The position numbers and the translations under genes are program-made. Source: Haloarcula rubra (GTDB taxonomy: Archaea > Halobacteriota > Halobacteria > Halobacteriales > Haloarculaceae). Taken from it: a stretch of 64,000 bases of DNA. The DNA is taken from positions 310,001-374,000 of the forward strand of contig NZ_RKLR01000001.1 of the NCBI RefSeq assembly GCF_019599465.1, in the 5' to 3' direction. Position 1 is the first letter of the stretch. The number at the start of each line of letters is the position of its first letter. The notes under the pieces are model-generated. The model worked only from the letters and a program-made list of their open reading frames with translations, was not told where the DNA came from and did no database searches. Below, piece by piece: positions 48,256 to 55,264 of the stretch.

Positions 48256-49242
48256 TCACTCCGTGAGGGCGTCGAGTATCTCGCCCTCCGTCTCCCGGTC
48301 CGGGCCGAACTGGCGCCCGGTCCGTTCGTTCTCCCGGTGTTCGGCGACCGTCCGCTGGAGCGCGACCCGGTGGGGCGTCGACGACCAGCCCAGCGCACGC
48401 AGTTTCGCCGTCTCCAGCAGGTGGGGCGAGGCGCGATACATGGGGAAGTCCTGTGGTTCGAGGCCGTGGCGCGCGAGGTCGCGCGCGGTGGCCCCGACCG
48501 TCTCGACGCCCGTCTCACAGGTCTCGGCCAGCAGGTCTAGCCACTGGCCGAGCATCGGGGCGTGTTCGTCGCCGACGTTGTAGGCCTCGCCGGCCGTGCC
48601 CGCCTCGGCGACGAGGCGGAGCGCGCTCGCCACGTCCTCGACGTAGGCCATCTGCCAGAGGCTCAGACCGTCCCCGGGGACGACGACGCGGTCCTCGACG
48701 TCGACGCGGTCGACCCAGTAGGCGAACCGCTCGGTGTAGTCGTGGGGGCCGTAGACGACGGTCGGTCGGACGCTCATCGCCCGCACGCCCGCCTCGGCGG
48801 CCGAGAACACCTCTCTGTCGCCCTCGGCCTTCCGGGGGCCGTACGTCTCGGCGCTGTCGGTCGTCGCCTGCTCGTCGGAACACGGTTCGAGCGCCGTGTC
48901 GTCCTCGCGTTTCGGGACGCGCTCCTCCCCGTAGGCCGCCCCGCTGGAGACGTAGACGTAGGCGTCGACGTCGGCGAAGACGTCCGTCGCGACCCGCACG
49001 TCCTCCGGGAAGTACGCGACGCAGTCGACGACGACGTCGGGGTCGACGGCGGTGTGCACGTCTTCGAGCGCGTCCCGGTCCCGCCGGTTGCCCTCGAAGT
49101 GAGCCACGGCCTCGTCGTCGACGAAGGGGTTCGCTCGGGTCCCCCGGTTGAACATCGTCACGTCGTAGCCGGCGTCACGGAACTCGGAGACGGTGTAGCG
49201 CCCGATGAAGCGCGTCCCGCCGATGACGAGTACGTCGTCCAT
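48256..49242 (-). CDS. NAD-dependent epimerase/dehydratase-like extended SDR
   Basis: A 328-aa Rossmann protein of the extended SDR type. DDVLVIGGTRFIGRYTVSEF is the nucleotide loop, NRRDRDALEDV and DVVVDCVAYFP follow, and YVYVSSGAAYGEER plus TYGPRKAEGDREVF supply Ser and the YxxxK pair. RPTVVYGPHDYTERFAYWVDR is typical of UDP-sugar epimerases and CSP41-like proteins. The sugar substrate is unknown. It is divergent from the ABC importer, so a link in sugar metabolism is plausible but not shown. Confidence 0.88.
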   Translation of the reverse strand: MDDVLVIGGTRFIGRYTVSEFRDAGYDVTMFNRGTRANPFVDDEAVAHFEGNRRDRDALEDVHTAVDPDVVVDCVAYFPEDVRVATDVFADVDAYVYVSSGAAYGEERVPKREDDTALEPCSDEQATTDSAETYGPRKAEGDREVFSAAEAGVRAMSVRPTVVYGPHDYTERFAYWVDRVDVEDRVVVPGDGLSLWQMAYVEDVASALRLVAEAGTAGEAYNVGDEHAPMLGQWLDLLAETCETGVETVGATARDLARHGLEPQDFPMYRASPHLLETAKLRALGWSSTPHRVALQRTVAEHRENERTGRQFGPDRETEGEILDALTE

Positions 49243-49314
49243 ACCGGCGTATGGAGCGGCGGCGTCAAAACGGGTCGGGTGAGCGCCGGACGGTTCCTGC
49301 CGACTCGGCGAGAC

Positions 49315-49350
49315 GTGCACACTTCGCTCACCTACGCACGAAGTATGCAC
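49315..49350. promoter_or_regulatory. 11-bp-arm inverted repeat upstream of the SDR gene
   Basis: GTGCACACTTC (49315-49325) and GAAGTATGCAC (49340-49350) pair at 10 of 11 positions around a 14-base loop. A second short repeat, CCACT-TC-AGTGG, lies at 49435-49446. Both are in the 299-base divergent gap before the ABC operon, which holds no supported gene. Confidence 0.5.
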
Positions 49351-49504
49351 ACTATCGTTCACAGCGCTCAGCGGTCGCCAGTGGGAGCAGATATCGTACA
49401 GAGCGGTCAAAACGCCATCTCGGTCCATTTTAGCCCACTTCAGTGGTCACAAACTCGCGTGTTACGTAATACTTCGTCGTGATTATACGCGAACGTTAAC
49501 CCAC

Positions 49505-49539
49505 ATAATTTATTAACTATGCCTAAATGATGTTCATTT
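49505..49539 (+). promoter_or_regulatory. ABC operon promoter with operator-like palindrome
   Basis: ATAATTTATTAA (49505-49516) is a strong TATA block 26-37 bases before ATG 49542. Right after it, AAATGA-TGT-TCATTT (49525-49539) is a perfect inverted repeat over the transcription start and first codons, a good repressor site. Confidence 0.6.
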
Positions 49540-49541
49540 GC

Positions 49542-50882
49542 ATGCAGCGACAACCCAAGCGAACTCGACGACGATTCATCAAAGGTGCAGGCGCTATCGG
49601 TACGGTCGCACTCGCGGGGTGCGGCGGCAACGGGAGTTCGGACGGCGGAAGCGGGTCCGACGGGTCCGATGGGTCCGACGGGTCCGGCGAGACCACGGGG
49701 ACCGGTACGGAGTCCATGGCCGACAGCATCGTCTTCTACAACGCCGGGAGCCTCAAGTACGACCCCGGGACGGAGGCGAACATCGAACGGTTCGAAGAGG
49801 AGACCGGCATCTCCGTCGAAGTGAACGAGGTTCCGTGGAACAACCTCAAGACCAGCCTCACCACCATCTGGCGGAACGAGGACGCGACAGTCGACGCGTT
49901 CAACGGCCCGACGTGGTGGCTGGCCGACTTCGTCGCCTCGGACTGGCTCGAACCGCTCGAACTGGGCGACAGCCACATGTCCAACTTCCCGACGAACCTC
50001 CAGGACCTCGTCACGTTGGACGGCAAGACGTACATGGCCCCCGAGTTCGGCAAGTGGGGGACGTTCCTCTACGACCAGACCCACTTCGAGGCGCAGGGCG
50101 TCAGCGAGCCGCCGAGCACGTGGGACGAAGTCGTCTCGAAGGGCCAGCAGTTGAAGACCGAGGACACGTCGCCGTTCGCGTTCACGTGGGCCAACAAGGA
50201 CGTGTTCACGTTCAAGCAGTTCCTGTATCAGGCCGGCGGCCAGCTGTTCAACGACAGCAACGAACCGGTCTTCGTCGACGCCGGGATGGACGTGATGGAC
50301 TTCTTCACGGAACTGCGCGAGCAGGACCTCATCCCCGACGGCATCTCCAGCATGGGCGAGGGCGGCACGGGTGACACGTTCATCGCCGGCCAGCTAGCCA
50401 GCGTGGAGTCGTGGACGCCGCTCGGCGCTCGTGCCCTCGACGCCGACAGTTGGGGGAAAGACCGGCTCGCCAGCGCGAAACCGCCGAAGGGCCCCGACTC
50501 TCGCGCGACGTTCCAGGACACGAACGGTATCAGCGTCTCGGCGTTCTCGGAGAAGAAACGCGCGGCCAAGAAGTTCGCGAAGTTCATGACCACGCCGGAG
50601 TCCTCGAAGACCAACATGAAGGTGGAGGGCAACCCCGCCGTCATCCCCTCGGTCTACGACTCCGAGGCCATCCAGAGCCAGTACCCGTCGTGGCTGCTCG
50701 AAGACATGAAGTTCAACCTCGAACACGCCAAGAGCGAGACGTACCTCGCGCAACCGCAGGTCGACGACTACCTCTCCGAGCAGATTACGCCGGCGCTGCT
50801 GGGTGACAAGGACCCGCAGCAGGCGCTCCAGACGGCACAGAACAACATCGAGAGCCTGTACCAGGACATCGGGTTGCTCTAA
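49542..50882 (+). CDS. Carbohydrate ABC transporter substrate-binding lipoprotein
   Basis: The extracellular receptor of the importer. The 446-aa protein begins with a Tat signal (TRRRFIKGAGAIGTVALAGC) whose lipobox Cys is residue 27, then a Gly/Ser/Asp linker. The mature part is a family 1 extracellular solute-binding protein: VFYNAGSLKYDPGTEANIERFEEETGISVEV, then GKTYMAPEFGKWGTFLYDQTHF and FIAGQLASVESWTPLG. Such proteins bind sugars, polyols or glycerol phosphates. The ligand is not predictable. ATG 49542 is preferred because it fits the TATA box; in-frame ATGs at 49527 and 49530 exist. Confidence 0.92.
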   Translation: MQRQPKRTRRRFIKGAGAIGTVALAGCGGNGSSDGGSGSDGSDGSDGSGETTGTGTESMADSIVFYNAGSLKYDPGTEANIERFEEETGISVEVNEVPWNNLKTSLTTIWRNEDATVDAFNGPTWWLADFVASDWLEPLELGDSHMSNFPTNLQDLVTLDGKTYMAPEFGKWGTFLYDQTHFEAQGVSEPPSTWDEVVSKGQQLKTEDTSPFAFTWANKDVFTFKQFLYQAGGQLFNDSNEPVFVDAGMDVMDFFTELREQDLIPDGISSMGEGGTGDTFIAGQLASVESWTPLGARALDADSWGKDRLASAKPPKGPDSRATFQDTNGISVSAFSEKKRAAKKFAKFMTTPESSKTNMKVEGNPAVIPSVYDSEAIQSQYPSWLLEDMKFNLEHAKSETYLAQPQVDDYLSEQITPALLGDKDPQQALQTAQNNIESLYQDIGLL

Positions 50883-50930
50883 CCGGTCGCACCACGGCAC
50901 CGCCATCTGAATACACACGCACGTCACTAC

Positions 50931-51860
50931 ATGTCGACAGAAAAACAATCACTGCGACGAAAACTCGACCGGCTGTTCGTCCCCCTGACGGTCGGGCCGA
51001 CGATGCTCTGGATAGCCGGCATCATCGTCTACCCGACCCTGAAGTTGCTCTGGAGCAGCGTCTTCTGGACGAACCCCATCGACGGCCAGAAGGAGTTCGT
51101 CGGTCTCCGGAACTTCGAACGCCTCATCTTCGCCGAGGGGGGCAGCGGGACGGTCTTCGGCCTCGCACCGGACTTCGTTTCGATTACCTGGCACACGTTC
51201 GTCTACGTCGGGCTGAGCGTGAGCATCTCGTTCGCGCTGGGACTGGGCATCGCGCTCCTCCTCGACAAGGACCTCAAGGGACGCGGGTGGTTCAGGACCG
51301 CCGTCATCGTACCGTGGATTCTCCCCTACGTGATGAGCGGCCTGATGTGGCGCTGGATGTTCAACTCCGAGTACGGCGCCATCAACGGGATACTCACCCA
51401 GTCCGGACTCCTGTCCAGCAAGATAGCGTTCTTCTCGGACGGGACTCTCGCGATGATGGCGCTCGTCATCGCAGACATCTGGGTGTTCACGCCGTTCATC
51501 ATCATCATCCTGCTCGCGGGGCTCCAGAACGTCCCCGAGCAGTTGTACGACGCCGCCGAAGTCGACGGCGCCGGGAAGGTTTCGCGGTTCGTGAACGTCA
51601 CGTACCCGTTCCTGAAACCGTCCATTCTGGTCGCGCTGACTATCCGAATCATCTTCGACATCCGCGCGCTCGACCTCGTCTGGGTCATGACTCAGGGTGG
51701 GCCGGGGAAATCGACGGAAGTCTGGGCCTCCTGGCTCTACCGCACCGCACAGGTCTTCAACCGCCCCGGAGAGGGTGCAGCACTCGGCGTCGTCCTACTC
51801 GCCGTCACGTTCCTCATCGTGGCAGTGCTGTACAGAGTCTTCGGTGAGTCCCCCTACTGA
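50931..51860 (+). CDS. ABC transporter permease, MalF/UgpA-like
   Basis: A 309-aa inner-membrane permease with six helices. The EAA loop reads LYDAAEVDGAGKVSRFVNVTYPFLKP (about residues 202-228) and contacts the ATPase. The N-terminal helix is preceded by a short cytoplasmic part, RRKLDRLFVPL. A periplasmic section FAEGGSGTVFGLAPD is also seen. It forms a heterodimer with the next permease. It starts 48 bases after the binding-protein gene and ends two bases before the next ATG. Confidence 0.93.
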   Translation: MSTEKQSLRRKLDRLFVPLTVGPTMLWIAGIIVYPTLKLLWSSVFWTNPIDGQKEFVGLRNFERLIFAEGGSGTVFGLAPDFVSITWHTFVYVGLSVSISFALGLGIALLLDKDLKGRGWFRTAVIVPWILPYVMSGLMWRWMFNSEYGAINGILTQSGLLSSKIAFFSDGTLAMMALVIADIWVFTPFIIIILLAGLQNVPEQLYDAAEVDGAGKVSRFVNVTYPFLKPSILVALTIRIIFDIRALDLVWVMTQGGPGKSTEVWASWLYRTAQVFNRPGEGAALGVVLLAVTFLIVAVLYRVFGESPY

Positions 51861-51862
51861 CA

Positions 51863-52783
51863 ATGAGCACGAAACAATCCACTCTCGGCCAACTGATAGC
51901 CGCACTGGGACTGGACACCGAGAACGAGTGGTCCCACGTCGTCCGTGAACGCCTCGTCGCGTACGCACTGCTGGGGCTGTACGTCTTCGTCATCTGGTTC
52001 CCCATCTACTTCATCTTCATCACGAGCATCAAACCGACGTCGGCTGTGCTGGACATCCCCATCTCGTTCCTCCCGACCCAGCCGACGGTCAGCAACTACG
52101 TCGAAATCTTCCAGAACCGGCCGTTCGAACTGTACACGCTGAACAGCCTCATCGTCGCGAGCACCACCACCGTCATCTGTGTCACGCTCGGGACGGTCAC
52201 GGGGTACTCGTTCTCCCGGTACGACTTCGTGGGCAACAAGACGCTGTTGCTCTCTATCGTCGGCGCGCGGATGATTCCGCCCATCGCGCTCATCGTGCCG
52301 TTCTTCAGCATCATGTCGAACCCGCCGCTCATCGGCGGGTTGACCGGGAGTCTGTACGACACGCGCATCGCGCTCATCCTGACGTACACGTTCTTCAACC
52401 TCCCGTTCGCCGTCTGGATAATGAAGAACTACTTCGACGGCGTCCCCGAGTCGCTGGACGAACAGGCCCGCATCGATGGCTGTTCGCGCTGGGAAGGGTT
52501 CGTCAAGATTATCCTGCCGATGGCGAAACCCGGCATCGCCGCGACGGCGATTCTGGCGTTCATCTTCTCGTGGAACGAGTTCGTCTTCGCGCTCGTTCTC
52601 ACGTCCTCGGAGCAGGCACAGACGTTGCCCATCGCCGTCTCGCTGTTCGTCGCCGACGACTTCGTCGACTGGGCACACCTCGCCGCCGGTGGCATGATAG
52701 CGGCCCTGCCGGGCATCCTGTTCGGCCTGTTCTTCCAGCAGTACATCGTGAGCGGACTGACCCAAGGAGCTGTCAAGGAGTAA
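51863..52783 (+). CDS. ABC transporter permease, MalG/UgpE-like
   Basis: The second permease, 306 aa, with six helices and the EAA motif SLDEQARIDGCSRWEGFVKIILPMAKPGI. The first helix region is ALLGLYVFVIWFPIYFIFITSIKPTS and the last helix is followed by FQQYIVSGLTQGAVKE. The sequence matches the MalG/LacG group of sugar importers. Tight spacing (2 bases before, 6 after) shows one operon. Confidence 0.93.
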   Translation: MSTKQSTLGQLIAALGLDTENEWSHVVRERLVAYALLGLYVFVIWFPIYFIFITSIKPTSAVLDIPISFLPTQPTVSNYVEIFQNRPFELYTLNSLIVASTTTVICVTLGTVTGYSFSRYDFVGNKTLLLSIVGARMIPPIALIVPFFSIMSNPPLIGGLTGSLYDTRIALILTYTFFNLPFAVWIMKNYFDGVPESLDEQARIDGCSRWEGFVKIILPMAKPGIAATAILAFIFSWNEFVFALVLTSSEQAQTLPIAVSLFVADDFVDWAHLAAGGMIAALPGILFGLFFQQYIVSGLTQGAVKE

Positions 52784-52789
52784 CCAACA

Positions 52790-53920
52790 ATGGCACACGT
52801 AGAACTCAACGACCTCGTAAAGGAATTCGACGACGTCACGGCAGTCGACGGCATCTCGCTGGACATCCCCGACGAGAGCTTCACCGTCTTCGTCGGCCCC
52901 TCCGGATGCGGCAAGACGACGACGCTCCGCCTCATCGCCGGCCTCGAACGCGCCACGGACGGGGAGATTCGCATCGGCGACGAAGTGGTCAACGACCGGC
53001 GCGCCTACGAACGGGACATCGCGATGGTGTTCCAGAACTACGCGCTGTACCCACACAAGACCGTCCGCGAGAACATGCGCTTCGGGCTGGAACAACACGA
53101 CACGCCCGAGGACGTCATCACGGAGCGGGTCACCGAAGCCGCGGAGCTCCTGCAGATACAGGACCTGCTCGAACGCAAGCCCTCGGAGCTCTCGGGCGGC
53201 CAGCAACAGCGCGTCGCGCTGGGGCGGGCCATCGTCCGCGACCCCGCGGTGTTCCTGATGGACGAACCGCTCAGTAATCTGGACGCGAAGCTCCGCGTGC
53301 AGATGCGCGCGGAACTCAACAAACTCCACGAGGAACTGTCGACGACGACGGTGTACGTCACGCACGACCAGGTGGAGGCGATGACGCTGGCCGACCAGAT
53401 CGCCGTCATGGACGACGGCCAGATTCAGCAGGTCGGCGCGCCGACACACGTCTACTCGAACCCGCGCAACATGTTCGTCGCGGGCTTCCTCGGCTCGCCC
53501 AGCATGAACTTCATCGAGGGGACGCTCGAACGCGACTCCGCGGGGAAACTCCAGCTAGACATCGGGACGGAGACCCACGACGTCCCCGACGAGTTCGACG
53601 ACGAACTCGAGTCGTATCTCGGCGACGAGGTCGTCCTCGGCATCCGGCCGGAGAACATCTCGCTCAATCAGGACGGCATCGCCGCGAACGTCCACCCCGC
53701 GACCGTGCAAGTGGTCGAACCGCAGGGCGAGAAGACGGTCCTCGAAGTCGGCCTCGACACCGGTCAGACCATCAAGGCCGCCGTCGACCCCGACACGACG
53801 GTCCAGATGGGTGACAGCGTCAACCTCCGCTTCGACCGCGACTCGCTCCAGTACTTCGACCCCCAGACCGGGGAATCACTGACCTACGAGTCGAAATCCG
53901 AGCAGAAACTGACCGCCTGA
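52790..53920 (+). CDS. ABC transporter ATPase, MalK/UgpC-like
   Basis: The motor of the importer, 376 aa. Walker A is FVGPSGCGKTTTLRLIAGLE, the Q-loop is VFQNYALYPHKTV, the signature is LSGGQQQRVALGRA, Walker B is AVFLMDEPLSNLDAKLRVQ, and the H-loop is VTHDQVEAMTLADQ. The C-terminal part (residues 240-370) has the TOBE/OB fold of the MalK group, with VLGIRPENISLNQDG. That regulatory domain is complete. Directly followed by the 57-aa gene. Confidence 0.95.
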   Translation: MAHVELNDLVKEFDDVTAVDGISLDIPDESFTVFVGPSGCGKTTTLRLIAGLERATDGEIRIGDEVVNDRRAYERDIAMVFQNYALYPHKTVRENMRFGLEQHDTPEDVITERVTEAAELLQIQDLLERKPSELSGGQQQRVALGRAIVRDPAVFLMDEPLSNLDAKLRVQMRAELNKLHEELSTTTVYVTHDQVEAMTLADQIAVMDDGQIQQVGAPTHVYSNPRNMFVAGFLGSPSMNFIEGTLERDSAGKLQLDIGTETHDVPDEFDDELESYLGDEVVLGIRPENISLNQDGIAANVHPATVQVVEPQGEKTVLEVGLDTGQTIKAAVDPDTTVQMGDSVNLRFDRDSLQYFDPQTGESLTYESKSEQKLTA

Positions 53921-53922
53921 CG

Positions 53923-54096
53923 ATGCGACTCGACACCACCCGTCGCCCGTCACGCGTCGCCGTGACCGCGTTCGGCATCGCCGGGATACTGGCAGCCATC
54001 GCCGTGTACAACTACGCGACCGGTGTCCACGGCGGCGCCGTCGTCAGCAGTGTCGGTACCGTCGTCGCGACGCTGTTCGGGGTCCTCACCGAGTAA
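53923..54096 (+). CDS. 57-aa single-helix membrane protein closing the ABC operon
   Basis: ATG 53923 begins two bases after the ATPase stop. The product MRLDTTRRPSRVAVTAFGIA then GILAAIAVYNYATGVHGGAV then VVSSVGTVVATLFGVLTE has one or two hydrophobic helices (about 13-30 and 38-55) after a basic N-terminus. The tight spacing, positive-inside N-terminus and clean stop argue for a real gene cotranslated with the importer. No family is recognised. It could help assemble or regulate the permease. Confidence 0.65.
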   Translation: MRLDTTRRPSRVAVTAFGIAGILAAIAVYNYATGVHGGAVVSSVGTVVATLFGVLTE

Positions 54097-54113
54097 TATG
54101 AAGGATGCATATT
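54095..54113. promoter_or_regulatory. AT-rich inverted repeat at the end of the ABC operon
   Basis: AATATG and CATATT are perfect arms around AAGGATG, directly overlapping the stop of the 57-aa gene. It may act as an operator for the next unit or a terminator hairpin; the AT content is unusual for the region. Confidence 0.35.
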
Positions 54114-54266
54114 TATGAGTTCGACACGGACCGCGAATGCAACGACGTGTGGCAGACGAGGGTGTCTGTCGTAGACGTATGCAGGACCGTACGTCCCCGA
54201 TTCCGTCGGTGGGGTTCCTCTAGGTGTCGAGCATGTCGATGACAAACAAGGCTATACGCGTCGCTG

Positions 54267-54278
54267 CCGTAGCTACGG
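54267..54278. promoter_or_regulatory. 12-bp palindrome in the DeoR promoter
   Basis: CCGTAGCTACGG is perfectly self-complementary, lying between a TATA-like GCTATACG (about 54251) and the regulator ATG at 54319. It is a candidate autoregulatory operator. Confidence 0.45.
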
Positions 54279-54318
54279 ACCGACCACCGGCGCGTGTGAT
54301 ACGAAACAACTCGTGACT

Positions 54319-55098
54319 ATGTTGCCCGAGGAACGACGACAGGAGATAGTTCGAAAAGTAAACAGCAGTGACAGGGTCACAGTCGAGGAACTCACGGAGG
54401 CGTTCGGTGTCTCGGGAGCGACGATTCGGCGCGACCTGGCATCGCTGGCCGAGGACGGCCTCATCGAGCGGTTTCACGGCGGTGCGCTGCCGGCCTCGAA
54501 CGGCCGGACGGACGACACCGGCACGCGGGTGGAGCGCAGCGTCGAGAACCCGAACGGGAAACGCGCCATCGCGGAACGGGCGGTCGAGGAACTGGGCGAC
54601 GGCGACGCCGTCTTCTTCGACACCGGCCAGACCACCATGGAGGTGGCCAGAGAGCTCCCGGAGTCGGTGTCGCTCCTCGTCGCGACGAACTCCCCGGAGA
54701 ACGCCTTCGAACTCCGGAAGGCCTGCGGGGAGGTGAAAGTCGTCGGCGACTCGCTCCGCCGGACCTCCGACGCTCTCGTCGGTCCGAGCGGCGAGTCGTA
54801 TCTGCGTAAGACGAACTTCGACGTCGTCTTCCTCGAGACCGACGCCATCCAGCAGGACGGGAGTCTCTCGGTGTCGAACGAGGACGAGGCCCGCATCAAA
54901 TCCCTGCTCGTCGACGGCGGTCACCGCGTCGTCCTCGTCGCCGACGGGAGCAAACTGGACCAGCAGAGCTTCCGCGAGTTCGCCACCGTCGACGACATCG
55001 ACGTGTTCATCACCGACGTCGCGCTCGACGAGGACATGCGTGCGGTGTTCGACCGGGCCGGCGTCGAAGTCGTCGACAACTTACTGGTCGTGAGCTAA
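54319..55098 (+). CDS. DeoR/GlpR-family transcriptional repressor
   Basis: A 259-aa sugar-responsive regulator. The N-terminal HTH is LPEERRQEIVRKVNSSDRVTVEELTEAFGVSGATIRRDLASLAEDGLIERFHGGALP, a standard DeoR signature. The C-terminal DeoR sensor domain (about 75-250) shows FFDTGQTTMEVARELPE, LLVATNSPENA, KVVGDSLRRTSDALVGPSGE and VLVADGSKLDQQSF, which binds phosphorylated sugars. In Haloferax, GlpR of this family controls fructose and glucose enzymes. Its position after the importer suggests it controls that operon. ATG 54319 is chosen over a GTG two codons upstream. Confidence 0.93.
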   Translation: MLPEERRQEIVRKVNSSDRVTVEELTEAFGVSGATIRRDLASLAEDGLIERFHGGALPASNGRTDDTGTRVERSVENPNGKRAIAERAVEELGDGDAVFFDTGQTTMEVARELPESVSLLVATNSPENAFELRKACGEVKVVGDSLRRTSDALVGPSGESYLRKTNFDVVFLETDAIQQDGSLSVSNEDEARIKSLLVDGGHRVVLVADGSKLDQQSFREFATVDDIDVFITDVALDEDMRAVFDRAGVEVVDNLLVVS

Positions 55099-55264
55099 CG
55101 GCGGACCGCGAGGCTGTGCGACGCCGGCCGGTCTTCGCCCGGCGACCTCGTCGCGACTGTGTCCGGGACACTCGGGAGCGACGCGACCCCTGCCGCCGTC
55201 GGACTCGGACGACACGGCAGACGCCGTCGCTCAGGCGTCGAGACCGAAGGAGAAGGGACCCGCC

